From Micromonospora sp. H61 (GTDB taxonomy: Bacteria > Actinomycetota > Actinomycetes > Mycobacteriales > Micromonosporaceae): a stretch of 41,969 nt of DNA. Positions 1 to 8,545 of the stretch are shown in pieces; within the stretch, counting starts at the first letter, position 1; each line of letters begins with the position of its first letter. Below the pieces are notes generated by a model. The model saw nothing but the letters and a program-made list of their open reading frames with translations, was not told the origin of the DNA and did not search any database. The stretch is taken from the NCBI RefSeq assembly GCF_018070325.1, contig NZ_JAGPXY010000060.1, positions 1-41,969 on the forward strand, given 5' to 3'. The position numbers and the translations under genes were made by a program.

Positions 1-1167
1 GACGGCGCGGTGCAGCCGGATCCGGCCGGCCGTGACGTCGCCGCCGGCCTCGCCGTCGCCCCCACCGAGCAGCGGGGCGAGCGCCGGTGTGAGATCGCCC
101 GGGGGCGCCTGCTCGGCGAGTTGCCGCAGCGCCTCGACCCTGGCCCAGGCCGGCGGGGCGCCCTCGACCTCGGGGCTGCGGCCGACAGCGACCAGCCAGC
201 CGTTGGCGGTGAGCTCGTCCCGAAACCGGGTGAGCAGGCTCGTCTTGCCGGCCCCGGCCTCACCGCTGAGCAGAGCGACTCGCGGCCCGCTCGCCACCGC
301 CTCGGCGGCTGCCTGCCGAAGCGCCTCCAGCTCTGCCTCCCGGCCGACGAAGACCTCCACCGGCCCCTGCCGCTGGACGCGTAGCGCTGTCGCCGCCGCC
401 GGTGGCAGCAGGTCGAGTCGTTGGCCCAGGATGGCGGACTCCACCTCGACCAGCGCCGGGCCCGGGTCCAGTCCGAGCTGGTCCGCCAGGGTCGTCCGGG
501 CCCGGCGCAGCGCGGCGAGCGCGTCGCCCTGCCGACCGGTACGCCACAACGCCAGCGCCAGCAGCCGCCAGCTCTCCTCCCGCAGCGGCGCCTGCCGGGT
601 CAACAGCTCCGCCTCCGGCACCGCCTCGGCCGCGTCGCCGCAGCGCATCGTCACGTCGAGCAGCAGCTCCCGGGCGCCGAGCCGCAGTTCCTCCAGCCGC
701 AGCACCTCCGGCTGCGCCCACGGCTCACCGGCGAATTCGGCGTACGCCCGACCGCGCCACAGCTCGAGCCCGACGCTGAGCAACCGACGTGCCCGGTCCG
801 GGTCGGCGGGGCCGACCGCACGCGCCTCGGCGAGCAACGTCTCGAACCGACCGGCGTCGACGGCGTCCACAGGCAGCCGCAGCGCGTAGCCCGGTGGCGC
901 GGTGACCAGGACCCGGGCCGGCGCCCGGCGCTCACGGGCCGGCTCCAGAAGGCGACGCAGATGCGAGACGTATGCCTGGAGGGAGGCGATCGCCCGGGGC
1001 GGCGGGTCACCCCGCCATAGATCCTCGATCATCTGCCCGACGGAGACGACCTCGCCGCGGGCCGCGAGCAGCAGCGCGAGCACAGCGCGTTGGCGGGGGC
1101 CGCCGAGGTCGACCGGCCCGCCTGTGTCGACCTCGACCTCAAGCGGCCCGAGCACCCGTAGCAGCAT
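1..1167 (-). CDS. SARP/AfsR-type transcriptional regulator with ATPase domain (3' end cut by window edge)
   Basis: The reverse strand is open from the ATG at 1167 to the window edge, giving 389 codons with no stop. Residues 1-95 read as an OmpR-type winged helix (MLLRVLGPLEVEV, then a GGPRQRAVLALLL stretch). Residues 100-245 are the helical bacterial transcriptional activation domain, with the typical EAxALR/GRxGDALAALRR pattern. A bipartite ATPase begins near residue 285, with Walker A GEAGAGKTS around 300. This is the AfsR/DnrI-like SARP plan, whose members activate secondary metabolism or differentiation genes by binding direct repeats near the -35 region. The target here is unknown. A TAGGAT box lies 9 nt before the ATG, so the message is probably nearly leaderless. 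The remainder of the ATPase and any TPR region lie outside the window. Domain calls are from family motifs; function is inferred. Confidence 0.9.
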   Translation of the reverse strand, partial: MLLRVLGPLEVEVDTGGPVDLGGPRQRAVLALLLAARGEVVSVGQMIEDLWRGDPPPRAIASLQAYVSHLRRLLEPARERRAPARVLVTAPPGYALRLPVDAVDAGRFETLLAEARAVGPADPDRARRLLSVGLELWRGRAYAEFAGEPWAQPEVLRLEELRLGARELLLDVTMRCGDAAEAVPEAELLTRQAPLREESWRLLALALWRTGRQGDALAALRRARTTLADQLGLDPGPALVEVESAILGQRLDLLPPAAATALRVQRQGPVEVFVGREAELEALRQAAAEAVASGPRVALLSGEAGAGKTSLLTRFRDELTANGWLVAVGRSPEVEGAPPAWARVEALRQLAEQAPPGDLTPALAPLLGGGDGEAGGDVTAGRIRLHRAV

Positions 1168-1176
1168 GACGGACCA

Positions 1177-1182
1177 ATCCTA
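1177..1182 (-). promoter_or_regulatory. -10 box of the SARP gene
   Basis: Reverse-strand TAGGAT ends 9 nt before the ATG at 1167. It fits the actinobacterial TANNNT -10 element and implies a very short or absent 5' UTR. No convincing -35 is seen. Confidence 0.45.
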
Positions 1183-1332
1183 GTCGCGCTGGTGAGCGGC
1201 TCGACCGCTGCCACGGGACACCGGGCATCCAGATCACGGCAGGCGCGCGCTGCTGGCCTCGGCGTCCGTACCGTAGCGGCCACTGCGGCACCCGGCCCGC
1301 CGCCGACGAGGGGCACCCGGCGAGAATGCGGC

Positions 1333-1878
1333 GTGGAGTTTCTCTGTTACCACAGTGACCGGCCCGGCTCGGCGGCCTTGCGCGACGACCTGTTGCCCGA
1401 GCACTGGTCGTACATGGACCGGTACGCGGCGGGAATGATCGCCCGTGGCCCGACCTTCGTCGGCGACACGCCCACCGGCAGCGTGCACATCGTCGACGTG
1501 CCCGACCCGGCCGCCGCGCGGGCGTTCGCGTTCGAGGAACCGAACTACCAGGCCGGCGTGTACCGGGACGTGCTGCTGCGCCGGTGGCGCAACACGCTGG
1601 GCCGCACCATGTGGGACTTCCCTGGCGGCCGGACCGGCGGCACCCGTTATCTGGTGCTCGGCCTCGGCGCCGGGCAGGCCGCCGACCTGGCCGTGCCGCC
1701 CGACCCGCACGAGCTGGTCGCGTACGGGCCCCTGCTGGCCGACGACGGCGTCACCTGGCTCGGCACCGCCGCGCTGCTGCGGGCGCCGAACCCGGACGCG
1801 GCGCGCGCCATATTGACCGTGGACCGGTACGCCGACATCGAGGTGCACAACTGGCAGTTCGGAGGGCGACCGTCCTGA
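1333..1878 (+). CDS. Tandem YCII-domain protein
   Basis: 181 residues from a GTG at 1333. The frame is open further upstream, but homology-like sequence begins here (VEFLCYHSDRPGS). The first half carries a YCII-type core: HWSYMDRYAAGMIARGP, then GSVHIVDVPD with AAARAFAFEEPN, ending in W. The second half repeats it in looser form (ELVAYGPLLADDG, then PNPDAARAILTVDRYADIEVHNW). YCII domains are small ferredoxin-like folds related to muconolactone isomerase, and some act as dechlorinases or accessory enzymes. The conserved His-Asp pair of YCII is plausible in the first copy. It is divergent from the SARP gene with a 165-nt gap and converges on the cyclase gene with 30 nt between stops. Substrate unknown. 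Confidence 0.72.
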   Translation: MEFLCYHSDRPGSAALRDDLLPEHWSYMDRYAAGMIARGPTFVGDTPTGSVHIVDVPDPAAARAFAFEEPNYQAGVYRDVLLRRWRNTLGRTMWDFPGGRTGGTRYLVLGLGAGQAADLAVPPDPHELVAYGPLLADDGVTWLGTAALLRAPNPDAARAILTVDRYADIEVHNWQFGGRPS

Positions 1879-1908
1879 CCTGCCCTGAACCGCCCCGATG
1901 CCCCATGG

Positions 1909-4161
1909 TCAGGCGGTGGCGGGCAGGCCGTCCAGTGGGCGGATCAACGGTGGGCGAGGTATTGCCCGCACCACGCCCGGCGCAGTGCCGGCGTCGGCGA
2001 GTGTCCGGTGCCCAGCCGAACCCGCCGGCGTGGGGCGGATCGGCGCTGCGGGGCGTCCGATGTCCCGGAACGGGTCACCGCCCGCACTGCGCCGAGGTCG
2101 GGACGCCGCCGTGGCAGGCGTCGGCGGTACGTCGCCCGCCGAGGCGACGGCTCGGAGCCGGCGTGAGCCCGCCGTACGGTTGGCGTCGGAACCCGACGCG
2201 GCGGGACGGGTGGCCATCGTCGGGGTGGGACTGCCTCGCCTCAGCGCGGTCGGGCCGGTGCCACCGCCCGGCCCTGCCGGGGCCAGCGCCGCGAAGACGG
2301 CGTCGAGGCGGCCGGTCCGAGCGCCGACGGTGTCGAGGCGCACGATCTCCGCACTCCTCGCCGCCGAGCCGTTGACGCCACGAGCGCGCGGGTCGGGCGG
2401 GGTGGCATCCAGGTGCCCGGCGTCGCCGCTCGGCACGTCGACGGCCCGGCGTTGGAAGACGACCCGCAGGGCGCGGGGCAACCGTTCGACGGCGACCTGG
2501 CGCAGCGCGGGAGCGGCGAACGCGTACCCGTCGACGTGGTGGGGGAGGAGCAGCCCGGCGGCGACCAGCTTGCGGAGCGCGGATGCGGACCGACCGGGCG
2601 TCCAGCCGAGTGCCCGGTCCACGGCCGCCCCGGAGATCAGACCACCGAGGGTGCCGGCGGCCATCAGGACCGCCCGCCGCTCACCGTCGAGCTGGTCCAG
2701 CTCCGCGCCGACGGCTCGACGTACCGCCTCGGGCAGCGGGAGGGCCGCCGGATCGGCACCGTCCACCAGCGACGTGACGTACGCCGCCGCGTGCCCGGGG
2801 CGGCCTCCCACCAGCGGCAGCAGCCGGTCGACCAGGGCCACCGGCTGCCCGGCCCGGGTGAGCAGGTGGCGCAGCAGCCGTCCGGACTGCACAGTGGCCA
2901 GTGGTCCGATCGTCATCTGGCGTGCCGGGCCGGGCCGGGTGTCGGCCCACTGCGGCTGGTGCACTGTGAGCAGGGCCAGCGGCAGCCCGCGCTCCGTCGC
3001 CGCGCCGAACAGCGCGTGCAGGAAGCGGCTCACCGGGGGCGCGGCCCGGTCCAGGTCGTCGACTGCCACGATCAGTGGCCGGTGGGCGGCCAGCCGCAGC
3101 AGGACCTCGCGGCAGATCGCCGCGCCGGCGAGGGCGGCGGCCGAGCCGTCCGGGGTGGTCAGCATCCGCTGGAGCGCCGGAACGGCGGTGGCCACCCGGG
3201 TCGGCGGGAACAGCGGCGTCAGGGCGGCGACGAGCCGGTCGTGGACCGCCGCCGGGCCGTCGCTGTGCCGGATCCCGGCGAGGCTGCGGAGCAGGTGCGC
3301 GACCGGCGCCAACACCTGATCGGGGTACGGCTGACAGTGCGCCACGCACCAGCGGACCGCCAATCCGTCCACCGTGGTCAGCCCACGGGTCAGCTCGTGC
3401 AGCAGCCGGCTGCGGCCACTGCCGGTGGGGCCGACCAGTGAGATCCAGCGTGGCGTCCGGTCTCGGATGGCCGCGCCCAACTGGTCGTGGATGGTGGCCA
3501 GTTCGCGGCGTCGACCGATCAACGGGCCGTCGTGCCGGTCGGCGCCGGGGCGTACCGGACCGACGGCGTGCCAGACCGGCACCGGCGGCACCCGACCGGC
3601 GACCGGCACCGGCGTGAGCTGACGCTGGGTGATCAGGCCGGCGGTGGCGCGCGCGGTGGCCGCGCAGAGCGCGACGGCACCGGGCGCGGCGTACTCCTGC
3701 AGGCGGGCCGCTGTGGTGATCACCGCGCCGCTGGCCACGCCGTGCCCACCGGTGACGACGTCGCCCAGGTCGGCCACGACCTCGCCGGTGGCGACACCGA
3801 CCCGGACACGCAGCCTGATGCCGTCGACCATGGGCCGTCGGTCCAGCGCGGCCTGGATCTCGAGCCCGGCGCGCACCGCCCGGTACGCGTCGAAGCCGTC
3901 GGAGTGCCGAGCGCCGAAGAGCGCCATCACGGCGTCGCCGATGTACTTCTCCACCACCCCGTGCCAGCGGTGCAGCACACCTGCCACGGTGTCGAAGTAG
4001 GCCCGTTGCAACGCTCGGACGTCCTCGGGGTCGAGCCGGTCCACCAGGGCCGTGGAGCCGACGATGTCCGCGAAGAGGACGGTGACGACGCGCCTCTCCT
4101 GAGGTACCGGCCAGAGCGGGGTGACGGTCCGTTGTGTGTCGACGATGATGCTGGTGGTCAT
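1909..4161 (-). CDS. Class III adenylate/guanylate cyclase-like domain fused to ATPase, degenerate motifs
   Basis: 750 residues from ATG 4161 (MTTSII); the frame continues 47 codons upstream but a GGGGAGAAAGG tract 15-25 nt before this ATG favours it. Residues 25-165 form a class III nucleotide cyclase homology domain: metal Asp32 in FADIVGST, Lys72 and Asp76 in EKYIGDAVMALFG, Arg153 in AARL. The Asn of the usual VNxAAR motif is Thr149. A STAND-like ATPase follows (about 215-575): the P-loop GPTGSGRS has Arg250 in place of the invariant Lys, and Walker B is LIVAVDDLD (363-371). The last 170 or so residues are Pro/Ala/Arg-rich and look disordered; the TPR region seen in longer relatives is missing. 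It may therefore be a regulatory rather than catalytic cyclase-ATPase. Divergent from the LuxR regulator at 4356. Confidence 0.88.
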   Translation of the reverse strand: MTTSIIVDTQRTVTPLWPVPQERRVVTVLFADIVGSTALVDRLDPEDVRALQRAYFDTVAGVLHRWHGVVEKYIGDAVMALFGARHSDGFDAYRAVRAGLEIQAALDRRPMVDGIRLRVRVGVATGEVVADLGDVVTGGHGVASGAVITTAARLQEYAAPGAVALCAATARATAGLITQRQLTPVPVAGRVPPVPVWHAVGPVRPGADRHDGPLIGRRRELATIHDQLGAAIRDRTPRWISLVGPTGSGRSRLLHELTRGLTTVDGLAVRWCVAHCQPYPDQVLAPVAHLLRSLAGIRHSDGPAAVHDRLVAALTPLFPPTRVATAVPALQRMLTTPDGSAAALAGAAICREVLLRLAAHRPLIVAVDDLDRAAPPVSRFLHALFGAATERGLPLALLTVHQPQWADTRPGPARQMTIGPLATVQSGRLLRHLLTRAGQPVALVDRLLPLVGGRPGHAAAYVTSLVDGADPAALPLPEAVRRAVGAELDQLDGERRAVLMAAGTLGGLISGAAVDRALGWTPGRSASALRKLVAAGLLLPHHVDGYAFAAPALRQVAVERLPRALRVVFQRRAVDVPSGDAGHLDATPPDPRARGVNGSAARSAEIVRLDTVGARTGRLDAVFAALAPAGPGGGTGPTALRRGSPTPTMATRPAASGSDANRTAGSRRLRAVASAGDVPPTPATAASRPRRSAGGDPFRDIGRPAAPIRPTPAGSAGHRTLADAGTAPGVVRAIPRPPLIRPLDGLPATA

Positions 4162-4223
4162 GGGTGTCGCACCGGCCTTTCTCCCCGCTGTTGCCTGATC
4201 ACCTCCGGAGATTGGCATTAGTG

Positions 4224-4260
4224 GGCCGACGGGGGATCTGCCGAACGACGTATGTCGGCC
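4224..4260. promoter_or_regulatory. Inverted repeat between the cyclase and LuxR genes
   Basis: GGCCGAC at 4224-4230 and GTCGGCC at 4254-4260 form perfect 7-bp arms 23 nt apart. They lie in the 194-nt divergent spacer and could be an operator for either neighbour; this is inference. Confidence 0.3.
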
Positions 4261-4342
4261 ACCTGCAACCTTTAGTCGCAAAGTCGACGCGAGGAGTACC
4301 ACAAGCGGTGGGCGGCCGTAGAACGGTGAGGGGCACTGTGAT

Positions 4343-4348
4343 TAGGCT
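4343..4348 (+). promoter_or_regulatory. -10 box of the LuxR/LAL regulator
   Basis: TAGGCT ends 7 nt before ATG 4356, as in leaderless actinobacterial transcripts. An in-frame GTG at 4338 with GAGGGG 4 nt before it is the competing start. Confidence 0.4.
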
Positions 4349-4355
4349 GCGTGGC

Positions 4356-7253
4356 ATGGCCAGCGATGTGGACACCGCACCGCTCGTGGGCCGGGCCGAG
4401 CTGGTGCAGACGGTTCGGTCCGCGTTGCTCGGCGACGCCGCGCACGGGCAGACCGCGGCGGTCTTCCTGACCGGCGAGAGCGGTGTGGGAAAGACCCGGC
4501 TCTTGGGCGAGATCGGCGACCGCCTACGGGAGCGCGGCGCCGTGGTGCTCACCGGCAGCTGCCTCGACATCGGCGACGCCTCCCCGCTGCACCCGCTGCT
4601 GCAGGCGCTGCGCCGGTTCGACACCGAGGTGTCCGCCTCGCCCGCGCGCACCTCCTCGGCGGTGCGGGGGCTGCTGCAGATGTTCGCCGACGAGACCGCC
4701 GGCCCGGACGGCGCCGGCGCGTTGCTGGAGCGGGTCTCCCGTGGCCTGCACCTGATCGCCGAGGGCCGCCCGCTGGTGCTGATCCTCGACGACCTCCAGT
4801 GGGTCGACCGCAGCACCCGGCAGCTCCTGCTCTACCTGCTCGCCGGCCTGGGTGATCTTCAGTTGTCGGTGCTGGCGGCGGTGCGCGCCGAGTCGTTGCA
4901 GGGCGTGCACCCGTTGCGCCGGGTGCTCACCGAGCTGCGTCGGCTCCGCACGGTGCGGGTGCTCGACCTGGCGCCGCTGGGCCGCGCCGACACCGAGACG
5001 CTCGCCGCCGCTGTGGTCGGCCGGACGCTGACCGCGGACGCGGCCGAGCAGGTGTGGCAGCGCAGCGGTGGCAACCCGTTCGTCATCGAGGAGTTGGCCC
5101 GGGATCTGCGCGACGGCCGCGACGGCCTGTCCGAGACCCTGCGGGAGATCTTCCTCGACCGGGTCGACGCGCTGCCCCAACACGCGCACGCCGTGGTGCA
5201 CGCGGTGGCCGCCGGGGTCGAGCCGGTGCAGCACTGGCTGCTGGCCGAGGTGCTACGGATGCCGGAGGACGAGTTGATCGCCGCGGCCCGGGCCGCGGTG
5301 GCGCACCGGCTGCTGGTCGGCGCCGACGAGGGCTACCGGCTGCGGCACCGCCTCGTGGCCGAGGTGCTGGCGCACGAGCTGCTGCCGGCCGAACGCTCCG
5401 GGCTGCACCGCCGCTACGCCGAGGCGCTGACCACGGCGCCGGGTGAGCTGCACCAGGCCCGGTTGGCGCACCACTGGCGGCTGGCCGGCGAGCCGGCGCG
5501 GGCCCTGCCGGCGGCGGTGGCCGCCGCCCAGGAGGCCGAGCGGCTGCACGGTTACGCCGAGGCGCACCGACACTGGTCGGCGGCGTTGCAGTTGGCCGCC
5601 GAGCCGGGCCCGCTGACGGTGGACCGGGTCGAGTTGCTCGAGAACGCCGCCGAGGCGGCCCACCACTGTGGGGAGCATGCCCGCGCGTTGGCCCTGCTGG
5701 AGGAGCTCGCCACGCTGCGGGGTGGCGAGCCGAGCTGCGCGCTGCACATCCGCCGGGCCCGCTACCTGGCCGCCGCCGGTCGCTCCGCGCTGGCCGAGGA
5801 GGAGTACCAGCGGGCGCTCAAGGCGGAGGACTGCTCCCCTCGGGACCGGGCGAGCGCCGCCGCCCGCCTGGCCGAGCTGTTGCTGCACCTGGGCCGCTAC
5901 GCCGACGCCGGTGAGCGGGCCCGCGAGGCGTTGGCGTTGGCCGAGAACGTGGCGGGCTCGGCCACGGAGGTGGTGCTGGCCAGTTCGGCGTTGGGCTTCA
6001 GCGACGCCTGTCTGGAAGACCCGGACGCCGGTCTGGCGGTCATGCGCGACGCCCTCGACACCGCCGAGCGTGCCGGTCAACCCGAGGACGTGGCCTGCGC
6101 GTACCTGCACCTGGCGGAGCTGCTGACCGGGCCGCTGAACGTCCTCGAAGAGGGCGTGGTGGTGGCCCGGCGGGGCGCCGAACGGGTGGCCGAGCTGGGG
6201 CTGGGCCGCACCTGGGGCACCCGGCTGCTGGCCATCGCCATCAACGGGCTGTTCCGGGTGGGCCAGTGGGCCGAGGCGGAGAAGGTGGTGGCCGCGGCCC
6301 TGCGGCACCGACCGTCCGGTGCGGACGCCGTGGAGCTGCTGTTGGCCCGGTGTCGGCTGTCGGTGGGCTACGGCGACATCGAGGCCGCCGGTCGGGACCT
6401 CGACGCGGTGGCGACCCTGCTCGCCGGCGGCGGGGCGCGACACGTCATTCCGCTGCTCACCCTGCGCTCCGGGCTCGCCATGTGGGAGGGCCGGCACGAC
6501 GTGGCCCGGCAGGCGGTGCAGCGCGGCCTCACCGAGAGCCGTTCCGACGACGTGATGATCCTCTCCGCGCTGGTCTGGCACGGACTGCGTGCCGAGGCTG
6601 AGGCGCACGCCAGCCGCACGGTGGAGGTGGACCCGACGGCGGTGCGCCGGCTGCGGGACGTGGCCGAGCGGGTGGCCCGCAAGAGCGCCGGTGCCGCCCG
6701 GCCGGTGCGCTCGGTGGTGGAGGGCTTCCTCGCGCTGTGCGCCGCCGAGGTGAGCCGCCTCGACGGCAGCGATCCGGAGCTGTGGGCCGTGTCGGCCGCC
6801 GAGTGGGATCGACGCAATCATCCCTATCCGGCGGCCTACTCGCGGCTGCGGCAGGCCGAGGCGCTGCTGGCTCGGCGCAGCCGGGTGGCGACCGCCGGCA
6901 AGCTCCTGCGGGAGGCGTACCGGGTGGCGCAGGGGTTGGGCGCGGTGCCGTTGACCTCGGAGATCCGCGAGCTGGCCGGGCGGGCCCGGGTGTCGCTGGA
7001 CGAGCGCGACAGCACCACCGGTGCGCGCAGCGTCCCGGTCGAGGCGTCCGACGACGAGTTGGCGGCGCTCACCGCCCGGGAGCGGGAAGTGCTCGCCCTG
7101 GTCGCCGAGGGGTTGACCAACAGGGAGATCGGGCAGCGGCTGTTCATCAGCGAGCGGACCATCGGGGTGCACGTGTCGCACATCTTCGACAAGCTCCAGG
7201 TGCGTACCCGCGTGCAGGCCAGCGCGATCCAGTTGCGCAACCAACGGGGCTGA
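4356..7253 (+). CDS. LuxR-family transcriptional regulator with AAA ATPase (LAL type)
   Basis: 965 residues. An N-terminal ATPase carries Walker A GESGVGKTRL (about 39-48) and Walker B LVLILDDLQWVD (about 139-150). A long Ala/Leu/Arg-rich helical region with TPR-like periodicity follows (roughly 400-880). A C-terminal LuxR helix-turn-helix occupies about 901-961: LTAREREVLALVAEGLTNRE, then ISERTIGVHVSHIFDKLQV. This is the large ATP-binding LuxR (LAL, MalT/PikD-like) layout. Members act as pathway-specific or sugar/stress activators; the inducer here is unknown. The ATG at 4356 is chosen because of a TAGGCT box 7 nt upstream and because the ATPase domain starts at once (APLVGRAEL); the GTG at 4338 is possible. 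A perfect 15-bp hairpin just after the stop isolates it from the DUF5995 gene. Confidence 0.92.
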   Translation: MASDVDTAPLVGRAELVQTVRSALLGDAAHGQTAAVFLTGESGVGKTRLLGEIGDRLRERGAVVLTGSCLDIGDASPLHPLLQALRRFDTEVSASPARTSSAVRGLLQMFADETAGPDGAGALLERVSRGLHLIAEGRPLVLILDDLQWVDRSTRQLLLYLLAGLGDLQLSVLAAVRAESLQGVHPLRRVLTELRRLRTVRVLDLAPLGRADTETLAAAVVGRTLTADAAEQVWQRSGGNPFVIEELARDLRDGRDGLSETLREIFLDRVDALPQHAHAVVHAVAAGVEPVQHWLLAEVLRMPEDELIAAARAAVAHRLLVGADEGYRLRHRLVAEVLAHELLPAERSGLHRRYAEALTTAPGELHQARLAHHWRLAGEPARALPAAVAAAQEAERLHGYAEAHRHWSAALQLAAEPGPLTVDRVELLENAAEAAHHCGEHARALALLEELATLRGGEPSCALHIRRARYLAAAGRSALAEEEYQRALKAEDCSPRDRASAAARLAELLLHLGRYADAGERAREALALAENVAGSATEVVLASSALGFSDACLEDPDAGLAVMRDALDTAERAGQPEDVACAYLHLAELLTGPLNVLEEGVVVARRGAERVAELGLGRTWGTRLLAIAINGLFRVGQWAEAEKVVAAALRHRPSGADAVELLLARCRLSVGYGDIEAAGRDLDAVATLLAGGGARHVIPLLTLRSGLAMWEGRHDVARQAVQRGLTESRSDDVMILSALVWHGLRAEAEAHASRTVEVDPTAVRRLRDVAERVARKSAGAARPVRSVVEGFLALCAAEVSRLDGSDPELWAVSAAEWDRRNHPYPAAYSRLRQAEALLARRSRVATAGKLLREAYRVAQGLGAVPLTSEIRELAGRARVSLDERDSTTGARSVPVEASDDELAALTAREREVLALVAEGLTNREIGQRLFISERTIGVHVSHIFDKLQVRTRVQASAIQLRNQRG

Positions 7254-7272
7254 CCGACCCGACCACTGAAGT

Positions 7273-7306
7273 ACGTATCCCGGCGCGTGTGCGCGCCGGG
7301 ATACGT
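7273..7306 (+). terminator. Perfect 15-bp hairpin after the LuxR gene
   Basis: Arms ACGTATCCCGGCGCG (7273-7287) and CGCGCCGGGATACGT (7292-7306) with a 4-nt loop, 20 nt after the LuxR stop. The U-tract is weak, as is usual in actinobacteria. Confidence 0.75.
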
Positions 7307-7398
7307 CGTTCTACTGATCCGGTGCCCCGGTGTCGGCTGAGAGGCTGGGCCGCGTCGACGACGGCACGGGGGATGCCGCCGACCACAATGGAGGAAAA

Positions 7399-8169
7399 AT
7401 GATCGAACCGGTCTGGGGGCCCGTGCACCGGGACATCGTCGACCTGCTCGCCGATCATCCCGCGGACGTGCCGGCCGTGGTCGATCACCTGACCAAGCTC
7501 CAGGACATGCTGGTCCGGCTGCCACCGTTGGAAGCCAGTTGCCCCCTCGCTGACTTCAACAAGCTCTACCTGACCATCACCAGCAGCGTGCTGGACGGGC
7601 TGTACGACGACCGCTTCGTCGATCCGGTCTTCCTCTCCCGGCTCGACGTCGAGTTCGCCGCCCGGTACTTCGACGCGATGCGACTGTGGACCGACTCCAG
7701 CCCCGGCACCCCGAAGGCGTGGTCGTGCCTCTTCGAGCGGATGCGGGGGCCCGATGCCCGCCCGCTGCCGTCGGCGGCGGCCGGGGTGAACGCGCACATC
7801 AACTTCGACCTGCCGTTCGCACTGGTGACCACGTTCGACCACCTGGAGTCGGAGCCGGTCGACGGCAGCGACCAGCACCACGACTACCTCGAGATCAACA
7901 ACATCTTCGCGGACAAGATCCCCGGCTTGCGCCGGGGTTACCTGGAGCGGTGGCAGCTGCTCATCGACATGCTCAACGGCGACATCGACGACTGGTACCA
8001 GGGGGAACTGGTCGAGTACACCCGCGATGTCGCCTGGCGCAACGCGCAGAAGATCTGGCGGTGCCGGCACGATCCGGACGCCCGCGAGTGTGAGCGCACA
8101 CGGTTGGACGACAACGCCGCGGCGCTCGGCCGGTTGCTGCTCTCGCCCCTCGGGGCGTTCCTGCAGTAG
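7399..8169 (+). CDS. DUF5995 family protein
   Basis: 256 residues from ATG 7399, preceded by a strong GGAGG (7390-7394) with good spacing; the frame is open 69 nt further upstream but without an RBS. The sequence has the DUF5995 look: an N-terminal helix with DHLTKLQDML, CPLADFNKLYLTITSSVLDGL, and the hallmark GVNAHINFDLPFAL stretch, in which conserved His and Asp/Asn could form an active or metal site. No signal peptide or membrane segment is seen, so it is probably cytosolic. The family is common in actinobacteria and has no established function that I know of. It stands alone between two hairpins (7273-7306 and 8183-8223), so it is probably monocistronic. Confidence 0.85.
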   Translation: MIEPVWGPVHRDIVDLLADHPADVPAVVDHLTKLQDMLVRLPPLEASCPLADFNKLYLTITSSVLDGLYDDRFVDPVFLSRLDVEFAARYFDAMRLWTDSSPGTPKAWSCLFERMRGPDARPLPSAAAGVNAHINFDLPFALVTTFDHLESEPVDGSDQHHDYLEINNIFADKIPGLRRGYLERWQLLIDMLNGDIDDWYQGELVEYTRDVAWRNAQKIWRCRHDPDARECERTRLDDNAAALGRLLLSPLGAFLQ

Positions 8170-8182
8170 CCGGGACGGGGGG

Positions 8183-8223
8183 CCTCCGCGCTCCGCCCCG
8201 TGGGGGGCGGCGGAGCGCGGGGG
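8183..8223 (+). terminator. GC-rich hairpin after the DUF5995 gene
   Basis: CCGCGCTCCG (8186-8195) pairs perfectly with CGGAGCGCGG (8211-8220), and flanking C and G runs extend the stem. It begins 14 nt after the stop codon. Confidence 0.65.
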
Positions 8224-8291
8224 CGCGTCCCACCAGTTCCACCCCGCGTGGCCGCCCGAGGTCGGGTCGGTCACGCCGGGGGACAGCCGGT

Positions 8292-8344
8292 CGGCCCGGG
8301 GGGTGTCGACCGTCTGCCACCGTCGGCCGGCCCGGGGGGTGTCG
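8292..8344 (+). repeat. Two identical 17-bp direct repeats in the 8170-8545 gap
   Basis: CGGCCCGGGGGGTGTCG occurs at 8292-8308 and again at 8328-8344, start to start 36 bp. A shorter relative (CCGGGGGTGTCGG) lies near 8396-8408. The 376-nt gap from 8170 to 8545 otherwise holds only the terminator hairpin; I see no convincing gene in it. The repeats could be a regulator site for the gene at 8546 or simply low-complexity GC sequence. Confidence 0.45.
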
Positions 8345-8545
8345 GCCGGCGGTGGGGGAGCACCGAACGGGGGTCAGTTCGACCGGCGTGCGGATCCGGG
8401 GGTGTCGGCGGGCCCGGATCGGGTACGCCCGCGCCATGACCGTCCTGGCCCGGCGCCGGCCCGCCGCCCGCCCCCGGCCCGCGCGGCCCGGCCCCCTGCG
8501 GCCGGGCGGCCCGGTGTCGCGGCCCACCGCTCGGCCCGGCGCCCG

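Noticed and set aside
1192..1332. Longer N-terminus for the YCII protein from GTG 1192
   Set aside because: The extra 47 residues are low-complexity Ala/Gly/Arg/Thr sequence crossing the divergent promoter region; domain similarity starts at 1333.
5253..7244. 663-codon reverse-strand frame opposite the LuxR regulator, and similar long antisense frames opposite most genes
   Set aside because: They are open only because of the GC-rich third-position bias; their products are His/Gly/Arg/Pro-rich, lack motifs and have no RBS.
8292..8344. CRISPR array from the short direct repeats
   Set aside because: Only two exact copies with a short GC-rich spacer and no cas genes.
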